The position numbers and the translations under genes were made by a program. Positions 17,609-25,451 of a stretch of DNA of 64,000 nt are shown one piece after another; position 1 is the first letter of the stretch; every line of letters begins with the position of its first letter. The notes beneath the pieces were generated by a model. The model searched no databases and was not told the origin of the DNA. It saw only the letters and a program-made list of their open reading frames with translations. The DNA comes from Streptomyces sp. SA15 (GTDB lineage Bacteria; Actinomycetota; Actinomycetes; Streptomycetales; Streptomycetaceae), in contig NZ_NTGE01000142.1 in NCBI RefSeq assembly GCF_002291145.1, forward strand, positions 1 to 64,000, read 5' to 3'.

Positions 17609-19162
17609 CTAACGTCCTTGGTAGCGGGCCGAGTCCGCGCGTGCCGTGCCCAGCTTGCGGTAGAGCTGCCCACCAGGGCAGGACGTTGCGAAGCCGTCCC
17701 GGTGTCCGGAGATCACATTCAATCGCACGTTCTTTCCCTTTGGGTAGAGATTGCCACCCGCGGACTTCAGGTATGTCTTTCCGCGCGGATTGGCGCCGTG
17801 CAGGCCCAGCTTCCACGCGGTGAGCCGGGCGATGCCGTTCACCGCGTCGGCGGACGGCTTGGTGGAGCCGTAGCTGCCGAGGACGGCGACGCCCATGCTG
17901 TTGCTGTTGAACCCGAGCGTGTGTGCGCCCATGACCGGCTTCGCCACGCCCCCGGCACGCCCCTCGTAGATGTTTCCGCACTTGTCGACGAGGAAGTTGT
18001 AGCCGATGTCGCGCCAGCCCATGCTCTTGACGTGGTAGCGGTAGATACCGCGAATGACGGAGGGCGCCTGCGCGCAGGTGTACGCGTTGCCGGACGCCGT
18101 GTGGTGCACGAAGGCAGCCTTGATCTTCTTCGTGTAGATGAACTGCCTCTCCCGCAGCTTCTCGTCCGCCCCCCAGCCGCGCCGGGTGACGATGCGCGGA
18201 CGCGGACCGATGTACGGCTTCGCCAGCTGCTCCTGCGTCAGCTCGCCGTACTTCAGGGTGAACAGCTCCTGCTCCGTCTCGTGCCGGCTCAACTCCGGGA
18301 TCTCGGTGGCACCGAGGGGGACGAGGTCGGTGTTGGCGACGGAGGCGTCCTCGACGGAGGCGTCCTCGGCGACGGGGTCCTCCGCTACGGGATCCTCGGC
18401 GACGGGGTCCTCCGCTACGGGATCCTCGACCGCGGGTTCCTCGGCACCTGGGTCCTCGACGGCCGGGTCCTCGGCGCCTGGGTCCTCGGCGCCTGGGTCC
18501 TCGACGGCCGGGTCCTCGGCCGGTTCGCCATGGGGAGAGGCGGCCGGGGCCTGCTGCGCCGGTGGCGGTTCCTCGCCCGGGTCGATCAGTTCGAGGCGGA
18601 GGCCGGAGGGAAGGGGGGAGACGACCGTGGTGGTGCGGGTGCCTTCGGCGGTCTCCTCGAGCCTGTGCTCGGCGTCCGCCTTGACGCGTACCTCCACGCC
18701 GTCCGAGTCGCCCACCCACAGCGGGGCGGTGGCGCCGCGTACCCGGCCGGAGGTGCGCTCGGGCGTCTCCGGGTCGGCCGCGTGGTCGGCGTTGTGCGTC
18801 TCGATGTCCTGCCAGCCGGACCAGGTGTCCGAGCCGGCGGCGCGCGTACGGACCTGGACGCGGCCGTGGAGTTCCGTCTCGGGGCTGTCCCAGACGACAC
18901 CGACGAGTGAGAAGCGTCGTACGTCCCGGCGGGGCAGGCCCTGTTCGGCGGGGGCGCCGCCGACGCGGTCACGGCTCAGGGGGGCGAGGGGCAGCGACTG
19001 GGTGCTGCCGGGGGCTTCCGCGGACGACCACGGTTTAGCGGCCGTCGTGGCCGGAACGCTCGCCGAGGCCGTCGGCGCGAGCAGGGGGAGGGCGAGGGCC
19101 GCCGTGCAAGTGACACCGATCGAGGAAACAAGGAATCTACGCATGCCCCCGATCTTGGACAT
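17609..19162 (-). CDS. secreted peptidoglycan-recognition amidase (PGRP)
   Basis: A 517-residue exported N-acetylmuramoyl-L-alanine amidase. The N-terminus MRRFLVSSIGVTCTAALALP is a Sec signal peptide. A beta-rich region (about residues 50-195) precedes an acidic linker of EDP repeats (about 210-275). The C-terminal PGRP/amidase_2 domain has AAFVHHTASGN, RDIGYNFLVDKCGNIYEGRAGG and ISGHRDGFATSCPGG, giving the zinc ligands His, His and Cys and the catalytic Tyr. It cleaves the stem peptide from muramic acid. Starts at 19168, 19162 or 19144 are all possible; a TATGAT box at 19169-19164 would favour the 19144 ATG. Confidence 0.88.
   Translation of the reverse strand: MSKIGGMRRFLVSSIGVTCTAALALPLLAPTASASVPATTAAKPWSSAEAPGSTQSLPLAPLSRDRVGGAPAEQGLPRRDVRRFSLVGVVWDSPETELHGRVQVRTRAAGSDTWSGWQDIETHNADHAADPETPERTSGRVRGATAPLWVGDSDGVEVRVKADAEHRLEETAEGTRTTTVVSPLPSGLRLELIDPGEEPPPAQQAPAASPHGEPAEDPAVEDPGAEDPGAEDPAVEDPGAEEPAVEDPVAEDPVAEDPVAEDPVAEDASVEDASVANTDLVPLGATEIPELSRHETEQELFTLKYGELTQEQLAKPYIGPRPRIVTRRGWGADEKLRERQFIYTKKIKAAFVHHTASGNAYTCAQAPSVIRGIYRYHVKSMGWRDIGYNFLVDKCGNIYEGRAGGVAKPVMGAHTLGFNSNSMGVAVLGSYGSTKPSADAVNGIARLTAWKLGLHGANPRGKTYLKSAGGNLYPKGKNVRLNVISGHRDGFATSCPGGQLYRKLGTARADSARYQGR
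18339..18524. repeat. short tandem repeats encoding the acidic EDP linker
   Basis: Degenerate 15-bp units (for example GGGTCCTCGGCGCCT and GGATCCTCGGCGACG) are repeated about 12 times inside the amidase gene, encoding the VEDPxAEDP linker. Copy number is likely to vary between strains by slippage. Confidence 0.75.
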
Positions 19163-19284
19163 AATCATACATATCTGTCCATTGGGGAGTTGACGGGCCG
19201 TCGGGCATCGTTCCGCCGAACCGGTGGCGATCCGACGGCCCGACCGACCGGTGCGCGGCCGTGCGCCCGCGTACGCTTTTGCGG

Positions 19285-20040
19285 GTGAACGCCACCGATC
19301 GCACCCCTGCCGACCTGCTGCGTTCCGCGCTTGCCGCGGATCCCGGACGCCCGCTGGTGACCTTCTACGACGACGCCACGGGCGAACGCGTCGAATTGTC
19401 CGTGGCCACCTTCGCCAATTGGGTGGCCAAGACCTCGAACCTCCTTCAGGGCGACCTCGCCGCGGGGCCGGGTGACCGGGTCGCGCTGTTGCTGCCCGCG
19501 CACTGGCAGACGGCGGTGTGGTTGCTGGCGTGTTCGTCGGTGGGGGTGATCGCGGACGTCGACGGTGATCCGGCGGCGGCCGATGTCGTGGTGAGCGGGC
19601 CGGACACGCTGGAGGCGGCTCGCGCTTGCTCCGGGGAGCGGGTCGCGTTGGCGCTGCGTCCGCTGGGTGGGCGCTTTCCGCAGACGCCGGCGGGCTTCGT
19701 CGACTACGCCGTCGAAGTGCCGAGTCAGGGGGACCGGTTCGTGCCGTTCGCTCCGGTCGACCCCGAGGATCCGGCGTTGATCGTGGCCGGGCGGGAGTTC
19801 AGCGCGGCGGAGGTTGTCGAGCGGGCTCGGGCGGAGGCCACGGGGCTGGGGCTCACGGGTCCGGGGTCCAGGCTCTTGTCCGGGTTGCCGTACGACACGT
19901 GGGAGGGGCTCAACGCCGGGTTGTACGGGCCGTTGGCGACCGGGGGGTCCGTGGTGTTGTGCCGGAATCTTTCGCGCCTGGACGAAGAGAGTTTGGCGAA
20001 ACGGATCGAGAGTGAGCGGGTCAGTGCTACGGCGAGGTAG
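19285..20040 (+). CDS. TIGR03089 family protein
   Basis: A 251-residue actinobacterial protein that looks like the N-terminal part of an AMP-forming acyl-CoA ligase (VTFYDDATGERVELSVATFANWVAKTSN, VALLLPAHWQTAVWLLA) without the adenylation core motifs; this is the known TIGR03089 family of unknown function. GTG at 19285 lies 8 nt after a TACGCT -10-like box (19272-19277), so a leaderless transcript is likely. It is divergent from the amidase and next to the LCP genes, its usual Streptomyces place. Confidence 0.85.
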   Translation: MNATDRTPADLLRSALAADPGRPLVTFYDDATGERVELSVATFANWVAKTSNLLQGDLAAGPGDRVALLLPAHWQTAVWLLACSSVGVIADVDGDPAAADVVVSGPDTLEAARACSGERVALALRPLGGRFPQTPAGFVDYAVEVPSQGDRFVPFAPVDPEDPALIVAGREFSAAEVVERARAEATGLGLTGPGSRLLSGLPYDTWEGLNAGLYGPLATGGSVVLCRNLSRLDEESLAKRIESERVSATAR

Positions 20041-20055
20041 GTACCCGCGTTTCCA

Positions 20056-20150
20056 GTGACCCGCGTGGGTGCTGGGCGGGGGTGGGTCGCGCAGCCCGGT
20101 GCCACGGGGTGCCGCCTGCGCCCAGTGCCGCCCCAGCGGCACGACTGCCC
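20056..20150. repeat. dispersed intergenic repeat, copy 2
   Basis: Near-copy of 440-541, same orientation: GTGACCCGCGTGGGTGC at the left, GGTGGGTCGCGC and ACGGGGTGCCGC inside, CAGCGGCACGACTGCCC at the right. It fills most of the 240-bp gap before the first LCP gene. Confidence 0.6.
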
Positions 20151-20280
20151 TCAGGCTGCGTCACCCCTGCGCTCCTCCCCCATTCGGCCCACCTCCGCCC
20201 ACCCCCCACCCCCCATCCACGCCATCGTCGTAAGAGCAGCACGCACGACACGCTCGTACGCATGAGGGGTGGAGTCAGCC

Positions 20281-21606
20281 GTGACCGACACCGCAGGTGG
20301 GCCTCACGTGCCCCCCGGACGGACCGGTGCCGGTGCCGGTCTCGGGCCGGGGCTGGGGGCCTCGGCCACCGGAGGAGGGCTGATACGGCGGCGTCGGCGG
20401 CGGTGGGTGCGCAGTGGCGGTCTGGCCGTCGGTCTCGTCGTGCTCGCGGCGGCGGGGGTCGGCTGGGGCGTCTACGCGAAGCTGGACGGCAACATCACCT
20501 CCGACGAGGCGGCCGCCGCCGAACTCTCCCGGTACGAGAAGGAGCGGCCCACCGCACTCGTCCGCGGGGCGCGGAACATCCTGGTGATGGGTTCGGACAC
20601 GCGTTCCGGGGACGACAACCGGCGCTACGGGCGGGACCCCGGGACCGAGCGTTCCGACACGACGATCCTGCTGCACCTGGCCGCAGGACGGCGCAGCGCC
20701 ACCGCCGTGTCCCTGCCCCGCGACCTGATGGTGGACGTACCGAGCTGCGCACGCCCCGACGGCACCCGCACCGAGCCCACGTTCGTGATGCTCAACTACG
20801 CCTTTCAGATGGGCGGTTCGGCCTGCACGATCCGGACCGTGGAGCGGCTCACGAACATCCGTGTGGATCACCACGTGGTCGTCGACTTCCACGGCTTCAA
20901 GGACATGGTCGACGCGGTCGACGGCGTCGAGGTGTGCCTGAAGGAGCCGATCCGCGACAAGGCCGCCGAACTCGCCCTGCCCGCGGGCCGGGTGAGACTC
21001 GACGGCGAGCAGGCCCTCGGATACGTCCGCGCCCGCAAGTCCCTCGGCAACGGCAGCGACACCGACCGCATGCACCGCCAGCAACGGTTCCTCGGGGCGC
21101 TCGTCAACAAGGTCCGGAGCAACGACGTACTGCTGAATCCGGCCAAGCTCTATCCCGTGCTGGACGCGGCCACTTCCTCCCTGACGACCGACCCGGAACT
21201 GGCCAGCTTGCGTGGTTTGTACGAACTCGTTCGCGGGCTGCGCGACATCCCCACCGAACGTGTGCAATTCCTGACGGTGCCGAGGGAGTCGTATGTCTAC
21301 AACGCCAATCGCGACCAACTTGTGGAACCCGAGGCGCAACGACTCTTCGAACAACTGCGCACAGACGCACCGGTGGAAGTGACACACAACACCCCTCGCG
21401 ATTCTGCGAAGAAAAGCCGCAATTCGCCGGAGAGGCGAGACGAAGACGCCGAAAATCCGTATGGGGAAGGAGGCAACGGTACGGAGGAGCAGTCGAATGA
21501 CTACAGCGAGTACCCCCACCAGGACTCCAACCGCCAACCCGCGACCACCGTTTCACCCCCACCCACGTTCCGCGGGAACACGGCCGCCGAGGACACCTGC
21601 GAGTAA
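20281..21606 (+). CDS. LCP (LytR-CpsA-Psr) glycopolymer ligase, no LytR_C domain
   Basis: A 441-residue membrane-anchored LCP protein that would transfer undecaprenyl-linked glycopolymers to peptidoglycan outside the membrane. After a basic cytoplasmic stretch (RRRRRRW) there is one helix (about residues 45-63), then the LCP domain (about 95-275): ILVMGSDTRSGDD, TTILLHLAAG, VSLPRDLMVDVP with the key Arg and Asp, and YVRARKSLGNGSDTDRMHRQQRF. The tail from 340 is charged and disordered and ends TCE. GTG at 20281 is preferred because GGAG lies 6 nt upstream; a GTG four codons earlier lacks this. First of seven LCP genes in 14 kb. Confidence 0.9.
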   Translation: MTDTAGGPHVPPGRTGAGAGLGPGLGASATGGGLIRRRRRRWVRSGGLAVGLVVLAAAGVGWGVYAKLDGNITSDEAAAAELSRYEKERPTALVRGARNILVMGSDTRSGDDNRRYGRDPGTERSDTTILLHLAAGRRSATAVSLPRDLMVDVPSCARPDGTRTEPTFVMLNYAFQMGGSACTIRTVERLTNIRVDHHVVVDFHGFKDMVDAVDGVEVCLKEPIRDKAAELALPAGRVRLDGEQALGYVRARKSLGNGSDTDRMHRQQRFLGALVNKVRSNDVLLNPAKLYPVLDAATSSLTTDPELASLRGLYELVRGLRDIPTERVQFLTVPRESYVYNANRDQLVEPEAQRLFEQLRTDAPVEVTHNTPRDSAKKSRNSPERRDEDAENPYGEGGNGTEEQSNDYSEYPHQDSNRQPATTVSPPPTFRGNTAAEDTCE

Positions 21607-21707
21607 AGCGTTCACCAACCACGGGAGTCACTGTCCGAGCAAATGGGCGGATTGCCCAGTTGTAGGGAAGTGGAATTTGTCACCGGCGTCGCTTGACGCC
21701 GAACAGG

Positions 21708-21727
21708 GCGGATAGTGTGAGCGATCC
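21708..21727 (+). promoter_or_regulatory. conserved promoter-like box, copy 1
   Basis: The 20-mer GCGGATAGTGTGAGCGATCC here recurs exactly at 25387-25406, each time ahead of an LCP gene of the same subtype (113 and 46 bp before the start). TAGTGT looks like a -10. A GGCGTC-GCTT-GACGCC hairpin (21687-21702) precedes this copy only. The rest of the 21607-21839 gap shows no gene. Confidence 0.45.
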
Positions 21728-21839
21728 GGTGCACCCGGCCACGAGGTCTGACCTGGGGTCGTGCACTGTGTGACCGAGACCCGAGCGCCTTGTAGGGGGG
21801 AAGGCGCCCCGTGGCCCCGACGGAGGTATTCGGACAACC

Positions 21840-23594
21840 GTGGACGCGCAAAGCCGTGGGCGGGCGGACAACATCGACCCCGCAGACCAGTGGGTACTCA
21901 ATCCGAACACCGGCGAATACGAACTGCGACTGAGCCCTTCCGCACCGCAGTCGCCCGTTCCGGGACCCCGCAGAGCCACCGACGCCAGGGTGGGCGCACC
22001 CGGGACCCCTCGTGCGCCCCGCAGCCGTACGGCGTCCCCCGCGGCTCCCGGCCGCGAGGTCCCGCCCCAGCGCAGGCGCCGCGGTGCGCCGGAGGAGCCG
22101 TTGCCGGGGCGGCGCGGGCGTCGGCCGGTGAAGAAGAAGTCGAAGGCGAAGAAGGCCCTGCTGTGGACCGGCGGCGCGATGGCGTTGGTGCTGGTGGCCG
22201 CGGCGGGGGCCGCGTACCTCTACATCGAGCACCTGAACGGCAACATCACCTCCGTCGCCGACGACGGTGCGAGCACCGGCGGTTTCCAGAAGGACAAGGC
22301 GATCAACATCCTGTTGATCGGCACCGACAAGCGCACCGGCGCGGGCAACGAGGGCTACGGCGACGCCGGCAGCGTAGGCCACGCCGACACCACGATCCTG
22401 CTGCACGTCTCCAAGGACCGCTCGAACGCGACCGCGCTGAGCATCCCGCGCGACCTGATCGTCGACGTCCCGGACTGCCCGACCACGCAGGAGGACGGCA
22501 CTCAGAAGGTCATCCCGGGCACGACCGACGTCCGCTTCAACACGAGCCTCGGCCAGGACGGCCGTACGCCCAGCTGCACCGTGCGGACCGTCACCGAGCT
22601 GACCGGGGTCCAGGCCGACAACTTCATGGTGGCCGACTTCAACGCGGTCAAGACGCTGACCTCGGCGGTCGGCGGGGTCGACGTCTGTCTGGCGAAGGAC
22701 ATCAAGGACCCGGACTCACATCTCGACCTGAAGGCGGGGACGCAGCACATCTCGGGCGAGACGGCGCTCGCGTTCGTCCGCACCCGGCATGCCGTCGGCT
22801 TCGGCGGTGACCTGAGCCGGATCACGTTGCAGCAGCAGTTCCTCAGCGCGTTGATGCGCAAGCTGAAGTCGAACGACACACTGACCAACCCGTCGAAGAT
22901 GATCAAGCTGGCCGAGGCGGGCACGAAGGCGCTGACCGTCGACTCCCAGCTGGACAGCATCACCAAGCTGAAGGACCTCGGGCTGGAGTTGGGCAAGCTC
23001 AACACCAAGAACCTGACGTTCACCACGGTCCCGGTGATCGACAACCCGGCGGAGAAGGTCAAGGCGACCGTGGTTCTCAACGAGTCGACGGCGCCTCAGG
23101 TCTTCGACATGATCAAGAACGATGTGTCGTTCACCGAGGTCGAGGCACAGAAGAAGGAGAAGGCCAGCAAGGAGGCGGCCGCCGTGGCCGCCCGCCTGAA
23201 GGGCACCAAGGCCGACGCCTCGGAAGTGCGGGTGCGCGTCCTCAACGGCGGTGCCCCGGCCGGCAGCGCGCAGGAGACCCTCACCTGGCTGCAGAACGAC
23301 GAGGGCGTGCTGAAGTCCGAGAACGGCGGCAACGCCGACCAGGAGTTGAGCAAGAGCACCCTCGAGTACGCTCCCGACCAGGCCGATCAGGCACGCCGGC
23401 TCGCCGACATCATGGGCCTGTCCGGCGCGGCGATGAAGCCGGGCGAGAGCGTGACCAACTCACAGGGCCTGCCCGCGATGACCCTGACCCTGGGCAAGGA
23501 CTTCGAGGGGCCGGGCGCGTCGCTCGGCGCTCCGAGGAAGGCGCCGGAGGGGGTTCAGCAGTCCACGGCCGACAAGGTCGAGTGCGCCAAGTGA
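21840..23594 (+). CDS. LCP glycopolymer ligase with LytR_C domain (type A, copy 1)
   Basis: A 584-residue LCP protein. The cytoplasmic head (residues 1-100) has a conserved DPADQWVLNPNTGEYELRL block and a KKKSKAKKALLW run before one membrane helix (about 104-125). The LCP domain spans about 145-320 (ILLIGTDKRTG, TTILLHVSKD, LSIPRDLIVDVPDC, FVRTRHAVGFGGDLSRI). A LytR_C domain follows at about 455-560 (VRVRVLNGGAPAGSAQET), and the protein ends VECAK. GTG at 21840 has GGAGG 12 nt upstream, a long spacer shared with copy 2 at 25452. It forms a pair with the type B gene downstream after a strong terminator. Confidence 0.9.
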   Translation: MDAQSRGRADNIDPADQWVLNPNTGEYELRLSPSAPQSPVPGPRRATDARVGAPGTPRAPRSRTASPAAPGREVPPQRRRRGAPEEPLPGRRGRRPVKKKSKAKKALLWTGGAMALVLVAAAGAAYLYIEHLNGNITSVADDGASTGGFQKDKAINILLIGTDKRTGAGNEGYGDAGSVGHADTTILLHVSKDRSNATALSIPRDLIVDVPDCPTTQEDGTQKVIPGTTDVRFNTSLGQDGRTPSCTVRTVTELTGVQADNFMVADFNAVKTLTSAVGGVDVCLAKDIKDPDSHLDLKAGTQHISGETALAFVRTRHAVGFGGDLSRITLQQQFLSALMRKLKSNDTLTNPSKMIKLAEAGTKALTVDSQLDSITKLKDLGLELGKLNTKNLTFTTVPVIDNPAEKVKATVVLNESTAPQVFDMIKNDVSFTEVEAQKKEKASKEAAAVAARLKGTKADASEVRVRVLNGGAPAGSAQETLTWLQNDEGVLKSENGGNADQELSKSTLEYAPDQADQARRLADIMGLSGAAMKPGESVTNSQGLPAMTLTLGKDFEGPGASLGAPRKAPEGVQQSTADKVECAK

Positions 23595-23600
23595 CCTGAG

Positions 23601-23638
23601 GGGCCTGCCGTACGTCTTACCGGGCGTACGGCAGGCCC
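23601..23638. terminator. strong hairpin after LCP type A copy 1
   Basis: A perfect 14-bp stem, GGGCCTGCCGTACG (23601-23614) with CGTACGGCAGGCCC (23625-23638), and a 10-nt loop. It begins 7 bp after the stop codon and should stop or attenuate transcription before the type B gene. Confidence 0.8.
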
Positions 23639-23680
23639 ATTTCGGCGGAGTGAGGGCGGCGCGAGGGTGGGGAGACGGGG

Positions 23681-25306
23681 ATGACGCACAGCGGTGCGCA
23701 CGGGGAGGGAACGCGGCGGGGTGTCCGGCGCGCTCATGAGGACGGCGGCGACGGCTCCGGCAGAGGCGGCTCAGGGGGCGGGCACGGCGGGCGGCGGCAG
23801 CCGAGGCGCAAGCACCGCGCACTCCGATGGTCCGCGAACACCCTCGCCGTCCTCATACTCGGCACGGCCGGCGTCGGCTACCTCTACTACCAGCACCTCA
23901 ACGGCAACATCCAGAAGGGCGAGCGCAGCAGCGGCGACTCCAAGGCGCGTAAGGCGGAGCCGAACGCCGCCGGGCAGACGCCGATGAACATCCTGCTGAT
24001 CGGCTCCGACAGCCGTAACTCCGACGAGAACGTGGCGCTGGGCGGCAGCAGGGACAGCCGCGGCAACCCGCCGCTGGGCGATGTGCAGATGCTCATCCAC
24101 CTCTCCGCCGACCGTAAGAGCGCGGCGGTGGTGAGCATTCCGCGTGACACCCGTGTCGACATCCCCGCGTGCGAGGACCCGGAGACCGGTGACACGTACC
24201 CGGCGACGAACAAGATCATCAACACCTCGCTGGCCCGCGGCGGGCCCGGCTGCACCCTGGCCACCTGGGAGAACCTCACCGGGGTCTACATCGACCACTG
24301 GATGACGATCGACTTCGCGGGCGTGGTGAAGATGGCGGACGCGATCGGCGGGGTGGAGGTCTGCGTCAACCAGAACGTGTGGGACCGTCCGTTGCCGGGC
24401 GTGCCGGGCGGTTCCGGTCTGAAGATGACCGCGGGCAAGAAGAAGGTCCAGGGCAAGCAGGCCCTGCAGTGGCTGCGCACCCGGCACGCCTGGGGCAGTG
24501 ACCCGCTGCGGGCCCGGGCCCAGCACATGTACATGAACTCGATGATCCGCACGCTGAAGGACCAGAACGTCTTCACCAGCGGCGGCCGGCTGATGGACCT
24601 GGCCGAGGCGGCCACCAGGTCGCTGAAGGTCTCCGAGGAGATCGGCACGGTCAAGAAGCTGTACGACCTGGGCATGCAGCTCAAGACCGTGCCCACGGAC
24701 CGCATCACCATGACGACGATGCCGACCGTCGAGGACGCCCAGGACGCCAACCACCTGCTGCCGGACGGGGCGGACGCCGAGAAGATGTGGGCGATGGTCC
24801 GCGACGACGTGCCGTTCGACGCCAACGGCTCGAAGACGGAGGCGAAGCGGCCGGCGAGTTCCGAGAAGACCAGCGAGGACCCCGCCGCGGAGAACGACGA
24901 GATCGGCGTCCTCGTGCAGAACGCCACCGGGTCCTCCACCCTCGGCCCCGTCAGCGGCCGCGCGGGCGCGATCACTCAGGCACTCGTGGGCGAGGGCTTC
25001 ACCAAGGCGGCCCCGGACACCTCGGCGGCGCTTTCCGAGGAGAGGACGCTCGTGCGCTATCCGAGCGCCGAACTGGAGGGCGACGCGCAGGCGGTCGCCA
25101 AGTCCCTGGGGATTCCCGTGAGTTCGGTCCAGAGGTCCACCGACGTATCCGGCGTCACCGTCGTCGTGGGCGCCGACTGGCGTACGGGGACGGCGTATCA
25201 GAAGCAGTCGGCACCGAAGGCCGGGGACCTGCCGAGCACGTCCGATGCCATCAACGGATCCGATACCGGGCAGTGCATGAACGTGTACGAACCGTATCGC
25301 TGGTAG
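23681..25306 (+). CDS. LCP glycopolymer ligase with LytR_C domain (type B, copy 1)
   Basis: A 541-residue LCP protein. A Gly/Arg-rich head precedes one helix (about residues 51-70), then the LCP domain (about 95-290): NILLIGSDSRNSDEN, VQMLIHLSADRK, VSIPRDTRVDIPACED, LQWLRTRHAWGSDPLRARAQHMYMN. A LytR_C-like domain spans about 400-500 (IGVLVQNATGSSTLG, LVRYPSAELEGDAQAVAKSLG), and the end is QCMNVYEPYRW. The subtype differs from type A by VQM in place of TTI and by its C-terminus. GGGGAGACGGGG precedes the ATG. Confidence 0.9.
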   Translation: MTHSGAHGEGTRRGVRRAHEDGGDGSGRGGSGGGHGGRRQPRRKHRALRWSANTLAVLILGTAGVGYLYYQHLNGNIQKGERSSGDSKARKAEPNAAGQTPMNILLIGSDSRNSDENVALGGSRDSRGNPPLGDVQMLIHLSADRKSAAVVSIPRDTRVDIPACEDPETGDTYPATNKIINTSLARGGPGCTLATWENLTGVYIDHWMTIDFAGVVKMADAIGGVEVCVNQNVWDRPLPGVPGGSGLKMTAGKKKVQGKQALQWLRTRHAWGSDPLRARAQHMYMNSMIRTLKDQNVFTSGGRLMDLAEAATRSLKVSEEIGTVKKLYDLGMQLKTVPTDRITMTTMPTVEDAQDANHLLPDGADAEKMWAMVRDDVPFDANGSKTEAKRPASSEKTSEDPAAENDEIGVLVQNATGSSTLGPVSGRAGAITQALVGEGFTKAAPDTSAALSEERTLVRYPSAELEGDAQAVAKSLGIPVSSVQRSTDVSGVTVVVGADWRTGTAYQKQSAPKAGDLPSTSDAINGSDTGQCMNVYEPYRW

Positions 25307-25386
25307 ACCTCCATCTGGGCCAACTGCCTTTCCTCGAACTGCTTTTCAAACAAAACCCGAGGAAAGTTCACTCGATGCCCAACTGT

Positions 25387-25406
25387 GCGGATAGTGTGAG
25401 CGATCC
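25387..25406 (+). promoter_or_regulatory. conserved promoter-like box, copy 2
   Basis: Exact second copy of the 20-mer at 21708-21727, 46 bp before the TTG start of the second type A LCP gene. The downstream ACGGAGG and TTCGGACAACC stretch is conserved too, so the duplicated unit includes its promoter and leader. Confidence 0.45.
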
Positions 25407-25451
25407 AGTGGGGTGGTGCCGCATGGGCCCTGACGGAGGATTCGGACAACC

